DNA of 64,000 bases from Azolla caroliniana (GCA_043228905.1 JBHGNT010000016.1:3844001-3908000), one strand, 5' to 3'. Numbered from the stretch's first letter, positions 13,879-29,080 are shown. Program-made: numbers and translations. The notes: generated by a model not told the origin, from the sequence alone.

Positions 13879-13925
<47 letters not shown>
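13879..13925. repeat. Microsatellite (CT)n
   Basis: About 23 CT units. It is the third long dinucleotide array within 800 bp upstream of CLU. Confidence 0.95.
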
Positions 13926-13928
<3 letters not shown>

Positions 13929-13935
13929 ATTACCT

Positions 13936-13990
13936 TACCCTAGTGGTAAGTTGTTAATAGTACAAGCATTGCGTCATGGGTTCGAAACCC
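13936..13990 (+). mobile_element. tRNA-like SINE head (polymerase III A and B boxes)
   Basis: The sequence taccctagtgg at 13936-13946 matches the A-box consensus at 10 of 11 positions. The sequence ggttcgaaacc at 13979-13989 matches the B-box at 10 of 11. The 32-base gap between them is typical of a tRNA gene. The T-arm pairs (tgggt with accca), but I could not fold a complete acceptor or anticodon stem. A SINE or tRNA relic fits better than a working tRNA gene. Confidence 0.55.
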
Positions 13991-13999
13991 AATTTCCTC

Positions 14000-16590
14000 A
14001 CCTCTCTATTATATACTTCATATACTCTTAATTTTCTAGATGCCACTATGGAATGTAGGGGTTGAACCATGACCACCTGGTCTCCATTAGGCTCTCTCTG
14101 TTTCACTCTCTCTAAATGCAGCTTTGTAAATCCTTATATGCCTGCGTATCTTGAATGACCGACATGCCATCACTGATTCTTCGTCCTTGTCGACACACCG
14201 ATAAATAAGGTTGTGCACCAACTTTTCACATTAGTTTTGTAGCAACCATTAGACTGTCATTTTGCAGGGATGAGCTATCTACATAGATGGGATAGATACT
14301 CTATACACTTGCGATGCCTTGACATAAATATATGTATGCTTCTTCGCATTAGCTGCCTGTGTAAGAAACCAAATTTATCATGGCTGAAATAAAATATGGT
14401 ATTGTGTGTGTAGTTAGTTCCTTAGATAAGAAAAATGCTCGAGTCCAAGTTATAACTTGTTTGCTTTTCTTTTATAACTTCTTGTTTGTGAGATAACATC
14501 ATTGAGTCCTACCCATGTACCATTGATGCCTTTCTTATTGTTTTTATTCGGTAATGCATGATTTGCTAGTGCTTGCTTTAGCTTGGAATTCCCTCGTTAG
14601 AAATTGTTTTCGTGGTTCCTTGAGGATGATCTTAATATGCGCAATCCATTGACACAAATGCTTGCAAAGGGGTTGGGGAGGAGTGGCATCCTATCTCACA
14701 ATAACTCTCATTATGTTGTTGATGCTAACATATATTTGGGTAGTAAACACTCAAAAACATTGTAATTATATGAATATTAATCAATAACTACTTAATGCGA
14801 TGTACTCACGCATTTTTATAACATTGAGATGTAGAAAAACATGCATGTCCATATATATAAAGAAACTCTCACATGTATTCACTTTTTAATTCCACAAAGT
14901 TTTAGCACGTCAAGTAGATTTACACATTTCTTATATGTTTCCATTTGCATTTGTTTTTTTTTATGAGTATTTGAATTAGGGCATTAGAGAGGAATGACAA
15001 TAGATTGCATGCCCAAGAGATGCTCCTAAAATAATGTTAAGCACACCCTTCCTCGATTCATGAGAGCAACACATTACTCAAAAATGTACACCTATAAAAT
15101 AGGTAGACCTTTCTTCAAAGTCTTCTTGAATGTTAAAACCGTCTTTCAAAAATTGAATTATGTATACTTTATAAGGCATCAAACTTTATATGGTAGTAAG
15201 TGTGCACATATATATGAGTTTGTTGTGTGTCTCTTAATGAGATATTTTATCCGACTCGATGGATGTCACAATAACAAATTGTGTAATTTGTCCTTTTGAG
15301 CAATAATTATCAACTTTCGAATATACCTCATGTGCCTCATTGAGGTTTGAAAGGGAATTGAGACATATATGTACGTCCATCTCTATATTGATGTATGTTA
15401 CCGTAATGTTATGCATAAGGGATCGTGTTCTTATTATTTAGATATAGCGTCATACACAAATATGATTGGCACTAGGCAACAAAAAATGGAGCATTATTTA
15501 TGGCCACGTCTTCTTCAGGCTTCTATCATGCCAACGCCTCCAATTGATTTCTCAAATTTAGTGAGTGTAATAGGTGAAACGCTTGAGGCTTGAAGGAATA
15601 AATGTACACGCTTATTTATTAAAAACATATTTATCATTGATCTCTCATACCTAGATTGTTGTTGATGAGGTTTTGTCTTCATCATATTTAAAACAATATA
15701 AAGATTGCAATGCCCCCTTTTGGAAGAAGTGAGGTTGTAGGTGTACTTGTAGGGGAAATATATATAGTGTATACTAAGGAATGATCCGACCAAGTAAAGT
15801 GAATGGCAGGGTCTATGTATGGTCAAAGTAGATCCATAAAGTATTGTGCTTTCTTTGATTAAGGGACTAAAGTTTAAACTTTTGAAACATTAATAGTAGG
15901 ATTGCATACTTGCATGTTTCTAGGTTGACTTTAATGTCTCCATGTATGTTTCTTTTGGTTGTGAGTGGCGCCAATAATTTAGACAATTAATCTCAATGAC
16001 TTGGATGTAGCTATGATTTAGATTATTGAACTTTTTATGGTGTTTAAAAAGGTGTTGTCAAATAAGTTATTAGATAATGAGGTAAAATGTTGGTTAAGGC
16101 TCATGGCCTATAGTAACAAGATTATGTGAAAAAAACATCACTTGAAGACTGCAGTTGAGTTTCAACTTGACGAACATTAAGGTGAGCTTATAAATCAAAT
16201 TTGTTTAAAGCTTTAAAACTGATAGAATTTGTGGTTCATTTGAAACTCACAAAGGTCGTGGACTGAATCGCTATTCTCCACTTGCTTCTAATTTTTGCAG
16301 TTCATTTGTGAGTTCATTTTCACCTTTGATTTATTGGTCTTTCGTAAGTGAGAGAAGTTTTAATTGATTCATGAATCAGTGGTTTGAGTCTTGATGTAGA
16401 GTCGTGTAAACAATTCCATGTGTGTGGAGAGAAGTTAGTCTAAATGCAACCTAATACATTGTTGAATCACTGTCTGCAGTGAATTGTGTTAATAGTTCTA
16501 GGTTAGATTAACAATTGTGTAGTCTTGCCCTGCATTTGCACCTAGGCCCTTTACTTGCCTTGCATGTTTACCTACTTTATTTTCCCCAAC
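14000..16590. other. Intergenic stretch with no recognisable gene
   Basis: AT-rich sequence with only short open frames on both strands. I see no protein family motif, RNA gene or clear repeat here. Confidence 0.6.
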
Positions 16591-16595
16591 TTTTA

Positions 16596-16735
16596 CACAT
16601 AGAAATGAGCGAAAATGTAATTCATTAAGCAAAAGAAAGTAGGAGCATTAGTGAGCCCAAATGGTAAAACCATGAACTTAGATTGTTCATATCTAGTTCT
16701 AGAAGTTGTATTAGAAATATCCTCTTCCTTTATAC
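16596..16735 (-). pseudogene. Ty3/gypsy reverse transcriptase fragment
   Basis: On the minus strand about 46 codons read [20 protein letters not shown] and then an LMNYIF-like block. This is the conserved gypsy RT segment ([20 protein letters not shown] type). The flanking sequence on either side is not retroelement-like, so it is a small isolated relic. Confidence 0.7.
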
Positions 16736-16996
16736 CATATGATGATAACAAGAATGCATGTAAATTTGGGGCTGAACTGTGAGAGGAGAAATGAGCAATG
16801 GTTGAGCGTCGAGTGGCACCCGAGTCAACGCATAGAGGGAGTTTCGGTGTATCTTCCCTCGACCCGCCTATCATCTCTCCTCATATTTCAGTTTGACAGG
16901 AAGGACATAAAAGAGGTGGATGTGCTAGGAGCAATCGTGTGGAGTGATAGGGGTGAGATGTTGGATATGGAAAATGAAGCATCTTCTAATTGTGGA

Positions 16997-17660
16997 TAAG
17001 GATGAGTGATGAAGGTGTTGAGGGCTGTAACAGATTTAATGAGCAGACAAGGAGAGTGGTGTCATTTTGTTTTTGTAGGTACATGATTTTGGTGGTAAAT
17101 TAGCGTGAGTGAGATGGTTGATGTCGATTTATGAAGCACAATTCATTTTTTATAAGGATGAGTGATCGTGGTGTGGGGGCTGAAGCGTAGTCTCTTGAGA
17201 AGACTAGACTCATTAATTGTTTGTATGTACAGGATTTTGGCGATAATCGACAAGATGTTTGATGTGGAATTGATGAAGAAGAATGTATGATTTTTATAAG
17301 GATGAGTGATGAGGCTGTGGGGGGCGAAGCATATTCTCATGAGGAGACGAGGAAACAAGACTCATTGTATTGTTGTATGTGCATGATTATTTGGTGGTAT
17401 TCGGCGAGATGATTGATGTGGACTTAACGAAGCAATTTTCATGGTTTAGATAAGGATGAGTGATGATGGTGTGGAGGCTGAAGCATATTCTCATGAGAAG
17501 ATGAGGAATTTAAACTCATTTTATTGTCTTTGTGCAAGAATTTGGTGGTAATCGGCGATATGGTTGATGTGGACTTCACAAGGCAATTTGTAGCTTTTTG
17601 ATAAGGATGAGTGCTGATGGTGTGGGGGCCGAAGCATAAGCTCATGAGGAGAGAGAAATT
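16997..17660. repeat. Degenerate minisatellite, about 150-bp unit, five copies
   Basis: The phrase ataaggatgagtgatgatgg with a following ggggctgaagcatattctcatgag block begins at about 16997, 17153, 17296, 17452 and 17601. Spacings are therefore 143-156 bp. Each unit also carries a ttggtggtaatcggcgagatg segment. Units differ by point changes and small gaps. The copies may be the 3' untranslated part of a LINE, because a LINE-like 3' end follows near 18120. Confidence 0.8.
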
Positions 17661-17685
17661 TGACTTAATGTGTTCTTATATGACA

Positions 17686-17885
17686 GGAAGTTGGTGGTAA
17701 CCGGGGAGATGGTTGATGTGGAAAGAGGAAGCACATTTGTTGAGTTGACAGTATAATGTTTTGGATCGCCTTCCAATTTGTGACGTATAGGAAGTTGGTG
17801 GTAACCGGGGAGATGGTTGATGTGGAAAGAGGAAGCATATTTGTTGAGTTGACAGTATAATGTATTGGATCGCCTTCAAATCTGC
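17686..17885. repeat. Tandem duplication of 104 bp
   Basis: The block ggaagttggtggtaaccggg at 17686 recurs at 17790 and remains nearly identical through agttgacagtataatg and ttggatcgccttc. It contains the same ggtggtaa-cggggagatggttgatgtgga core as the neighbouring 150-bp array, so it is a younger expansion of part of that unit. Confidence 0.85.
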
Positions 17886-18084
17886 AATAGACAGGAGCAG
17901 GTTGAAGAAGCATTGAAAGGTTCATAACTATGACCTGAGAGGGCTTGTTTCCGAATATAAGTACTTTGGTTGTTGTCTATGGATATGATACTTTGCATTG
18001 TGTCTAAGGAATAACTTACAATTAGTGGATTGTTTTCTCTATTTTGGATTTGTTTCCTCAACCAGTGTCTTTCACAAGATGGGC

Positions 18085-18180
18085 TTGGGGGAAAAACTTT
18101 GTATGTTGTAGCTGTTATGACCCTTTTTATACAACTAATGGAAGGATATTTGTTTTGGAAGAAGAATAATAATAATGCAT
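18085..18180 (+). mobile_element. Probable LINE 3' end
   Basis: The phrases tatacaactaatggaag and ttttggaag followed by an A-rich, aat-repeat end resemble the 3' end of the LINE relic at 20003-20815 (cttaactaatggaag, ttttttggaaaa). No coding part is recognisable upstream, so this is a weak call. Confidence 0.35.
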
Positions 18181-18379
18181 GTAAATGTTAGTGAAGGTTT
18201 GTGTTCCATGACATTTACTTTTTTTTTCCAAAAAAAATTCCTTCCATTAGTTATAAGATTCTACATATGAGTGTGTTATATACAAATCCATGTAGGGACG
18301 TTGTCATGGAGAAAACCGTCCCTAGGCGGAAACCGCGTATAACGTGCGTAAACCGGCCCTTACACGTGGGCACAAGTTT

Positions 18380-18800
18380 TGTTGTATAGTACGTAGATAG
18401 GTACAAGTTGGCTGAGGTGAAATCCTAGGTAGCACGCATTTGGTACGGAGAAAATCGAGGTGTATCCCTGTCTGAAAGGACAGGGAATAAACATGATGTA
18501 ACGGGTGGTAACGGCTTCCCTCCTTGGGCTATAAAAGAGAGGGAGATGTATTGAAAAAGGTATCGTGTTTGTGGAGGACGAAGTGCTGCCGGACTAGAAC
18601 CGAGCGCTTCTCCTCTCCTCTGTCGTCTCCATAATCGTTCTGTGCAGGTTTCAGGAGGCTGACTTTGCTCCGCGGGACGCCCGAGTGCTCCCGGTAGAGC
18701 CTCCATCTCGCGTTCTGTGTGTGTGTGTGTGTGTGTGTGCGCGCAGGCGTCAGAGCCCATCACTCGTTGGCTTGCCGGTTGTAACACCTTGATTTATATA
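18380..18800 (+). promoter_or_regulatory. Possible solo LTR or promoter with a TATA box
   Basis: This stretch is richer in G+C than its surroundings. A good TATA box (TATAAAAG, 18530-18537) is followed by gagggagatgtattg, as in many plant LTRs. The phrase ctccatctcgcgttctgt occurs at about 18701 and again at 18821, and a (GT)n run sits at 18714-18739. I could not find clear TG...CA ends or a target duplication, and there is no gene downstream on this strand. Confidence 0.3.
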
Positions 18801-18920
18801 TACATAAACATTCGTTCTGTCTCCATCTCGCGTTCTGTAGCTAGTTGCAATTCCTGTGATTCTATGGGTCTGTGCGCATGTGAATTACATCGTTAGAGTC
18901 CTTCCCCTCCCCTCATTCGG

Positions 18921-19420
18921 TTATTTCTCGGTCCGAGGCCCCAGTGGTCCCGCCTCGTTCTCCACGCACACGTGTAACAACGTGACAATGCGACAGTTCC
19001 ATCTTATGCGGATGCCCACTAACTCGAGAAAGGGAGAGGACAAACATTGTTGGATGAAGGCTAATTGTTGTCTTTCAACTCTATCGGATTCGCTTGTGAG
19101 GCCATCGTATTGGCTCTTTAGAGTGGCTACAACTTCACTCCATAACTCCTGCATTAACATTACTTGATGCATGGTTTGGTTGGAGAAGACTTGTCTACAC
19201 CGTTGTTTCCATAGAATCCAAAGAGTTATTGGGTTGACCAATTCCAATACAACTTGAGCTTTGGCATTAATAGTAGTTGACTGGATATTGTCAATGGTGG
19301 AAAAAAAACCTCTTGTGCTTTTATCACCAAAGTCGTCCCTTCCGCCTAATGTTCTTACATGTCAACTAGGCCTGCCATGATAACCAACATACATTTCCCC
19401 TCTTGATTGTGCCTTGTACT
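18921..19420 (-). pseudogene. LINE C-terminal fragment (minus strand)
   Basis: The minus strand reads PITLWILWKQRCRQVF, then a LWSEVVATLKSQYDGL block and SSPFLELVG. This matches, block by block, the plus-strand LINE tail at 20208-20597 (LTVWQVWVSRCKELF, LKLIFTLQGKFDSL-like, GSPMLQMVD). It is the region after the RT zinc-binding domain of plant LINEs. A stop near 19375 separates it from an upstream piece, and the copy is dead. Confidence 0.6.
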
Positions 19421-20002
19421 TGGCATAATTGCAGTAGGCCAACCCCGCCATATTCGATGGGTCTCTAGACAGTCCCACAAAATGTATCAAGTTGATTCTT
19501 TTGAATGATGTTTACTTTTGTCACCACTTTTTATATGAGATAAATGATATTTGGTCTTTATTATCTACTTACAAAGGCCATGATAATGTACTGCATGCTC
19601 TTCTACTTTTGAAACAATACTATGGCACCAAAGGCAACCCAAGGTTACATATTGAGTCTAAAAAAACATTTCTTAAGAAGGTCATATAACTAAATCAACC
19701 ATTTCTCAAAGTTAAACATACAAGTAGCTCCAAAATATGCGTGCATGCATGGAAGAAGTTCTATAAGATGGTTTGTGATGTTAAATGAGGTATTGTTAGA
19801 AGATCGTCTACAAATATATATTCCAAAAAACAATGAAATAAAGAACTTGCAAACACGTGAAACTACATAGCCTCAAATTTCCCTTTACATAAATTATAAC
19901 ACAATGTCTCGCATACCCCTTAGATTCCACGTAAAATTTCACCACTGAGATGCCATTATACTAGTTAACCGTTGTGCAAAAAAACATTATACTACAAATA
20001 AT

Positions 20003-20815
20003 TGCAAGGCCCGTGGAGCGAGTTTGGAGCACATCGCACATTGTTTATGGAGCTGCCCGCGAGCCCAATAAGTTTGGACGAGGAGCTTAAGAATTCTGAC
20101 TCGATGTGGGGTTGAAGTTCAGGTATCAAGTGCAGTCGTTGTTTGGTTAGCTATATGAATCGGCTGCATGGTTTCGTGGGTGGAATGGAAATAGCCCTTC
20201 TTTAAAGGTGGTGAATGGTACAATTCAGCCTGCAACTCAAAGAGATTCATTCTTCATACAGGACCGGTACGTAGATGTTTGGTTTTTAGTGGTTGGCCTT
20301 ACCGTTTGGCAAGTGTGGGTATCAAGGTGTAAGGAGTTGTTTATTGGGAAGCGAGCCCCATCGGCTGAGAGTTTAATGATGATTTGGTTTAAACTAATTT
20401 TTACGCTACAAGGTAAGTTTGATAGCCTTCATGGGCCCTCTAATGCGAGTGAAGAAGCTAGGTACCGCTTCCTTCTTAAATGGAGAGGTTCTCCGATGTT
20501 ACAGATGGTGGATGACAATGCAATGTGGATATATCAGCCACCCAGATGGTTGTTCCTTCCTAGGGTACCAAACATAGAGGTAGGTGCTGAATTGTGAAGT
20601 GATTGGAGGGTGTCTTTGCTGAATGTGGGTTGTGTGAGGCTCATGTTGATGGGAGTCTGCCGAGTAATTATGTGACGAGGCTTTGTTGCTTCATTTATAC
20701 ATGACATTTTCTTGTAGCCATTGCAAAGTGGCTTGTAACATATGAGTTGTATATTATTCTATGTACTTTTTCTTAACTAATGGAAGTAGAATCTTTTTTG
20801 GAAAAAAAAAAACAT
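20003..20815 (+). pseudogene. LINE 3' fragment: zinc-binding domain, C-terminal tail, poly-A
   Basis: From 20003 the frame reads a cysteine/histidine zinc-binding motif (SLEHIAHCLWSCPRAQ), then a stop and a frameshift. A longer open frame at 20208-20597 ends in a PPRWLFLP block typical of this LINE tail. The 3' untranslated part ends in a run of ten A residues at about 20804-20813. The copy is truncated at its 5' end and inactive, as expected for LINE insertions. Confidence 0.7.
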
Positions 20816-21299
20816 AATACATTAACAATCACCAGCAAAAGAATGATGGAGAATGTAGGGATTAAATTTTATTAGTGTTTGATGTGTTATTGGAATGTAG
20901 GAATGGTATCATCAAAACTTTGTACTCAAGGGCTCTTAAGCAAGCACATACATGCACATATTGATTTATTACAATGAAGAACTTACCTTTGCACACTCAT
21001 TGAGGTTCCTATCAACCATTAGGTTGTTAACCCTTGATTTTTAAAGCATTTGCTACATTAACCACACAACCACTCTCTCCATTGATCATGATCAAGGGTT
21101 TAATTGGTGCTTGTTCACATAAACGCTCATCAATACATTTGTTAGCATCATTTGCATCACTTGGTCTTCTAGATTCCCACTTCATCTCTTATACCTAGAA
21201 TTCACACATTATCCAGATGCCCAAATTCCTGCATCAGCCAGTGATGTGAATGCATCATCTAAATTAACTTTCTCAAAATCTTGGCATTCTCCCACATGG

Positions 21300-22105
21300 A
21301 TCTTCCGCAATAGTCTATCACAAGTTTGGGTCCCAAGCTTTGATAAAGAGATTTGCACAATCCATCAATGGCCAATAACCCAACTTCACCTTCGTGTTTG
21401 AAACGAGTTTTCTTATGAAGTGGTATTAAATCTTGATATGCTCCTAGTTCTTCACGACAACATTGAAATTGTGGTTTTCAAATGCTTTTGCATCAATTGT
21501 CCCTCAATCAACATCCAATTTCAACTACAAGTTTTCTCAACCATATTACTTCACTTTTTGTATAACATGCTACTTTGTACTCCACAACCGCTACAAACTA
21601 CTAGACAAATGCATTATTTGCTAATTATTTTGAAGCTCAAGTAAAAAGACAAATTGGACATCAACATTTTGTCTCATGAAATCGAGTGAGAGGCACAAAA
21701 ATTTGATAACTTTGTCTCTTAGCTAAACTTGATGCCTAATATGAATGTACCCTTAAGGTAAACTATGCATCCCAACAAGCCAACGACCATTTCTTTGGAC
21801 TTGGTACGAATTTAGTGACTAGTCTCACCTTATAGACAATGCTTGGTCTTTATAGCATAAATATAGGAGACTTCTTACCAAAGTTTGACATTTTGTCACT
21901 CTCCCAATCCTTTCGATGTTAGACTTCATCAACTTTAAGTTTATTTCCATTGGAATCACATATGACTTAAAGTCCTCCATTTTGAATGCCTTCCAATTAT
22001 ATTGATATATTTGATTTGAGTGACAAATGGTTTTTTGTCCCTTTGATATTAAATCTAGTCCTATACACGAATGTAACATACCTAGGTCCTTCAAACTCAA
22101 AACAT
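21300..22105 (-). pseudogene. Copia reverse transcriptase and RNase H relic
   Basis: On the minus strand 21825-22100 reads KDLGMLHSCIGLDL and FKMEDFKSYVIPMEINLKL, then LVRSLLYL. These are the copia RT C-terminal blocks (DLG-LH-LGL, TPME, YRSLVGSLLYL). Further down, VEYKVACYTKSEVIWLRKL matches the copia RNase H block (AEAEY... E-IWLRKLL). Many stops interrupt it. It is much older than, and different from, the copia copies at 50-64 kb. Confidence 0.75.
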
Positions 22106-22109
22106 AATT

Positions 22110-23947
22110 TTTGTTAGATTAGACTACAATTGAATGCATTGTTTCCCAAGAGGACCAAATCAACCACAATCATGTTCCTAAACCTTGCATGATTCATTCA
22201 TATGAAATGCCAAACGCAATCAAACATATCATTTCTATTGATTTTATTGTCATATTGACTCATATTTATCATGACAATGATGCCATATAAGTCGTAGCAC
22301 ATTTTATTCATGAAAGGAAGAGAAAAGAAAAGCAACAAAGAACTCTAGAATAGGGCGAATGTACAATCGTGGTGCCAAGAAGGATTTTGAACTTTTGAAC
22401 TAGGTTAAATAAGGTTTTTGAATTATGTCGCAAGTTCAAGCAAGGATGTTAAATACACAATTCACGAACCTCAACAAAGGTTAAGAAACATCAAAGAAAG
22501 AGAACGTCACCCATGGTTATTCACGATGATGTAGGAAACGAAGATAATTGTAGCAAGCAAGGGGAGAGAAATAAAGAATTTGGTTCCAAGTTAATTTCCA
22601 TTAATAATATAGGATTAAAGGTGAGCATTGCCCCACGTGGTACCCCAAGGGGATTGTGAAGGATACCATAGTGAGGGCATCTCGTATGTGGAAGATGTAA
22701 TGAGCTCAATCATATTGACCACAATACTTTAGACATGGAAGGGGCATACAAAATGGATAAATCTACCTCAAGGAGCATACAAGACCTTGAATGGTTGACA
22801 TTTACATGCAAATCCATACAAAAGGGTAGAGATTACACACACTGCGATAGGTTAGCTTAAGATGTGCCCAAATTAAATTCATTGAGTTGATTTAGGCCTC
22901 TTTGCACAATATGTTATAGTCCAAACACACATTAACAATCAACTTTAGTTCATGAGCACATAACTATGATGGAATGGGCTATGGTATTATGTGTTATCAA
23001 ACATACTTGATTGTTGTTTTGCATATTACATAAGTTCCATTTCCATGTCACCTTCAATGACTTTGTCACTATGGAACCAACTAGATCGAGCAATAATCAC
23101 ATTTATCCTTTGCAACTCACAAAATGGAAGTTCAAATTAGCACAAGCACATTCCCCATACATTCTTAAAAGCCGAAACTAAAGAAAAAGCAAAACAATAC
23201 CTTTCCAAATGGATAAGTTGGTACATCAAATTGATTTAAGGACCAATTATGGTAAAATATTGCATCCATCATACACACAAACTACTCATGAGAATGATGG
23301 AAATAGCATAGAACCCTTACCTCTCATTAAATAACCAATATAAAAATTGTCTCTCTTCCAATTGGAAGGGTTTTCTATTTAGTATTAAATGTACGAAGTA
23401 TCCTGTCTTTTCCAAATAAATGTAACTATTCCTTCATTTACAAAGAAAGTTCACCATTCCTTATTGCTCCACCTCCTGTGAATGTATGTTTTGATGTGAA
23501 TGCCAAGCCTATTGCAAGGACAGATAGATTATTTTTATATCCATCTACTGATGCTAAGTTTTATGTTATGCATTGTTCATCTCAATTAATTGCACGATCA
23601 AGATCTGAAATTAGAAAAACTAATTTTAACAATATAAAATGAATGTTTGTCTATATATGAACTCTTGATCAAGTTTTGGGCACTTGCAAGCACCATTGTA
23701 GGCCTCTTATACAATAAGGTCGATATTAACATGATACAAAAACAAAAAAAGAACTCTCCTCGCCCAATGAAAATTGGAACTTCCAATCATCAGATGTCGC
23801 ACCACACAAACTCAATCCTTGTGTTCACATTGCATTGAGTCGGTTTAGGGTGTTATATACATAAACTAGACACTAGGCTGCGCTGCCAATGTGATTCTCG
23901 ATCACAATATGCACAAGTAAAATATTACATAATTTCACCATGCTTTC
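22110..23947. other. Intergenic stretch with no recognisable gene
   Basis: AT-rich sequence downstream of the beta-amylase gene. Open frames here are short and carry no family motif. The beta-amylase 3' untranslated region should begin at 23947 and run towards lower positions. Confidence 0.5.
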
Positions 23948-26440
<2,493 letters not shown>

Positions 26441-26605
26441 GGAGAATTCTGGGTTTGCTTTCAAACGAAGATCTGCGATCGCCCAAAAGAAGAAGGGGGG
26501 AGGGGATGGATGGAAGTTTGGTTTTCTGATTTTTCAAAAAGAAATGGAAGAAAAACCAGAGGAACCAGGGATGCTTTTCCTGAGGAAAAGAACAGGGGAG
26601 GACAT

Positions 26606-26730
26606 ATATATATGTACATACTTACTACATACATATACATACATACATACTACATACATATACTGTATACATACATACTACATACATATATTGTATACAT
26701 ACATACTACATACATATACCTACATACACA
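26606..26730. repeat. (ACAT/ATAC)n microsatellite upstream of beta-amylase
   Basis: Interrupted tetranucleotide array about 165-290 bp upstream of the beta-amylase ATG, within the probable promoter or leader. Apparent Tyr/His/Thr-rich frames in it are artefacts. Confidence 0.9.
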
Positions 26731-29079
26731 AACACAACACATAAAAGCTTCTTTTAGTCTTAGTATGAAGTTAATTTGAAGGGGCTTAAAAAGAGGCCTA
26801 GCCTAAAGTGCTATTTGCTCACGGTCGAGTGGCTCTCTGGTTCGGCGCACTCTGCTAAAAGCACCCATCCCTGCTTGCCTACTTGTCTCTCCCTTTTGCT
26901 ATATTAGCTGCCACTTGCCCTATCTCGATAACCTTCATCGATAACGCGGGGTCCTCGGAAGAGTCATCAAGATTCTCATGCCCCTCCCTACCTACAAACA
27001 AAACAAATCTTTTGATGGGTCATCTGCATGACTCATCCGATCCCTCGATCCATTCACTTGGCACTTAGATAATCCTCGGGTCTTGTTGTTTTAGTAGAAG
27101 CCAAAATATTAGGATCTAAGCCTTCATAGATTGACGAGCAAAATGGACTCCAATATTTTGCTCAAATAAGTTAGAGCCATAGATCCAACCATGTTCTACA
27201 AAATGGAGACTCAACCAACTATGAAGGCCAATAAAATTTGAATGATTCAAGTATAAAACAATCACACTAGGACATCCCCTACAATCATTGCCAATTATGC
27301 ATAAAATCCAATCCAATTTTTTTCTACCTTGAAATGGATAACTTCATCCATGATGACTCATATTTTAGATTTTTGGAACAACGTCCCTGTCGGAAATGTG
27401 TCATCCAAAAAAGCATTTATTTCATCCATATACAACTTTATCATTTTGTTATACAAGTAGTGTCAACCTTTGTACTCTAAGTTGTACACTATCTCTTCTA
27501 TGATCGTGGGTGGTTAACCAATGAAATGAGTTTTGCTCCATGTGAGTGCTTTTCCTATCTTGCTTAACTTATTAAGTATATTGATTAAGTTATTAGGTTG
27601 CAATAACTAATTTCTTAATTTTAAGTTAAATATTTACGAGAAGAGAGGTTGACGTATGTCTTCTACATGATAATTAGTAGCATAAAAGTACATGACAACC
27701 ACTCTTACCCGTTCCACCAACTATAGAGTAAGTGATGATATCAAACCACAACATGACCTTCGTAAAGGGACATAACTTTGACTATGATAAATATGTGTGC
27801 TCAATGCAATGTGCTTAGAAGTGACATGGTAATCCTTAAATATACAGAACTCGAATAGTAAGATATGTTTGAACGATATTTGTTAGAAGAAATTATGCTT
27901 GCATCTCTTTTCTTATATTCTCCAAATTTCTCCTTTCCAATCCTCTAAAGATATAACTTAGTGCGCCAATGTTGCTCTAACTCTCTCATGCGCCAACAAG
28001 TTTGAGGCATACAAAGATTGTTCTTGTACTCTCAAGGTGATCCTCCCCCTTGACAGTTACTCTACGTTGAATATTTCTAACGGTTGCAGTTTGATTCCAA
28101 GATTTCATATCATGCTTTGAAGTTGTTCCTATCTCGACAACTCCATGAAATGATCATTGCATTTCCTATGGTCCAATCTATGAGAGTTATAACCTAATGT
28201 TAAAAAATGGTCCTCAACATTCAAGAGTCAATAAACCTCGTTTCTACACACACATGTGTTGGCACTCCTTTCAAGCAAATATTTGATGACAATAATTTTA
28301 AGCTTTTTTATTTCATACCAAAATTGGAAGTTGCTCACTTTGGAGTGACTTCCTGAAATGATTACTACAATTGTCCAAACTTGGACAACACTACATGATG
28401 GTACCCGATTTTCATATGCATTGTTATCTTAAGGAATAAATGATGCAATTAATTGGACTAGATCTCCAATATCCATGGAGACACCATGTCCGTCAATAAT
28501 ATTTTGAATGCACATTGTTTCCCATTTAAAAAAAGTGTCGCTTTGTATTTCACTGCAACACTGAACAATGGTACCATTGTTAAGCGTATGGCACACAACA
28601 CACGGGTTGTGAAGAAGAGTGCACCAACAAATGACACATAACAACTAAGGAAGTATACAAAAAGGGAGTAGAAGTATCCAAATATGGGGGAAAGGCAAGC
28701 CAAATGGCAGCCTAGTGTGAAACAACCACCCTCATAATGTAAAAGCTATAAAAACCACTTCATGGTGTCTTTTTAGCCTCTTCTCATTCTTACTTAAGAA
28801 TCTACTAGTGATTAAAGCCCTAAGCTTCCTCTCTTGTCTCCTTCTTTGTAGCCAAGAGCTTAAGAGAGATTAGTGGTAGTGTTTAATGAATAACACTAAT
28901 CTCTTCTCTTTGTCAGTGCCATACCTCCTTATATTAAGAGTGATGGAATAAAACATCAAACTTGTTTTCTACTTGTTCTTAAGTGTTTACGATAGTAAGC
29001 ACGAGAGTGCGAGAGAGAAACTAGTATTAATAACATATTATTAAGTGAGTTGGTGACTCTAGGGTATTTGACAACTACC
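26731..29079. other. Intergenic stretch with no recognisable gene
   Basis: Short frames only. A perfect 11-bp inverted repeat (agagattagtg with cactaatctct) spaced by about 18 bases lies near 28865-28905, and a TATA-like ctataaaaacc lies near 28747. Neither is linked to a gene, and an old LTR is possible but not shown. Confidence 0.45.
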
Positions 29080-29080
29080 T

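Noticed and set aside
13098-13957. Several open frames of 100-150 codons with Ser-Leu, Cys-Val or Phe-rich runs
   Set aside because: They are translations of CT, GT and T/C-rich simple repeats and have no family motif.
13936-13990. A genuine tRNA gene
   Set aside because: The A and B boxes and T-arm are present, but acceptor and anticodon stems could not be formed.
16739-16999. An 86-codon plus-strand frame next to the gypsy scrap
   Set aside because: No family motif was found and part of it is antisense to the gypsy-like frame.
16997-17885. A CRISPR array, from regularly spaced repeats
   Set aside because: The units are ~150 bp, diverged and contiguous, without short identical repeats and unique spacers; the surroundings are plant nuclear DNA.
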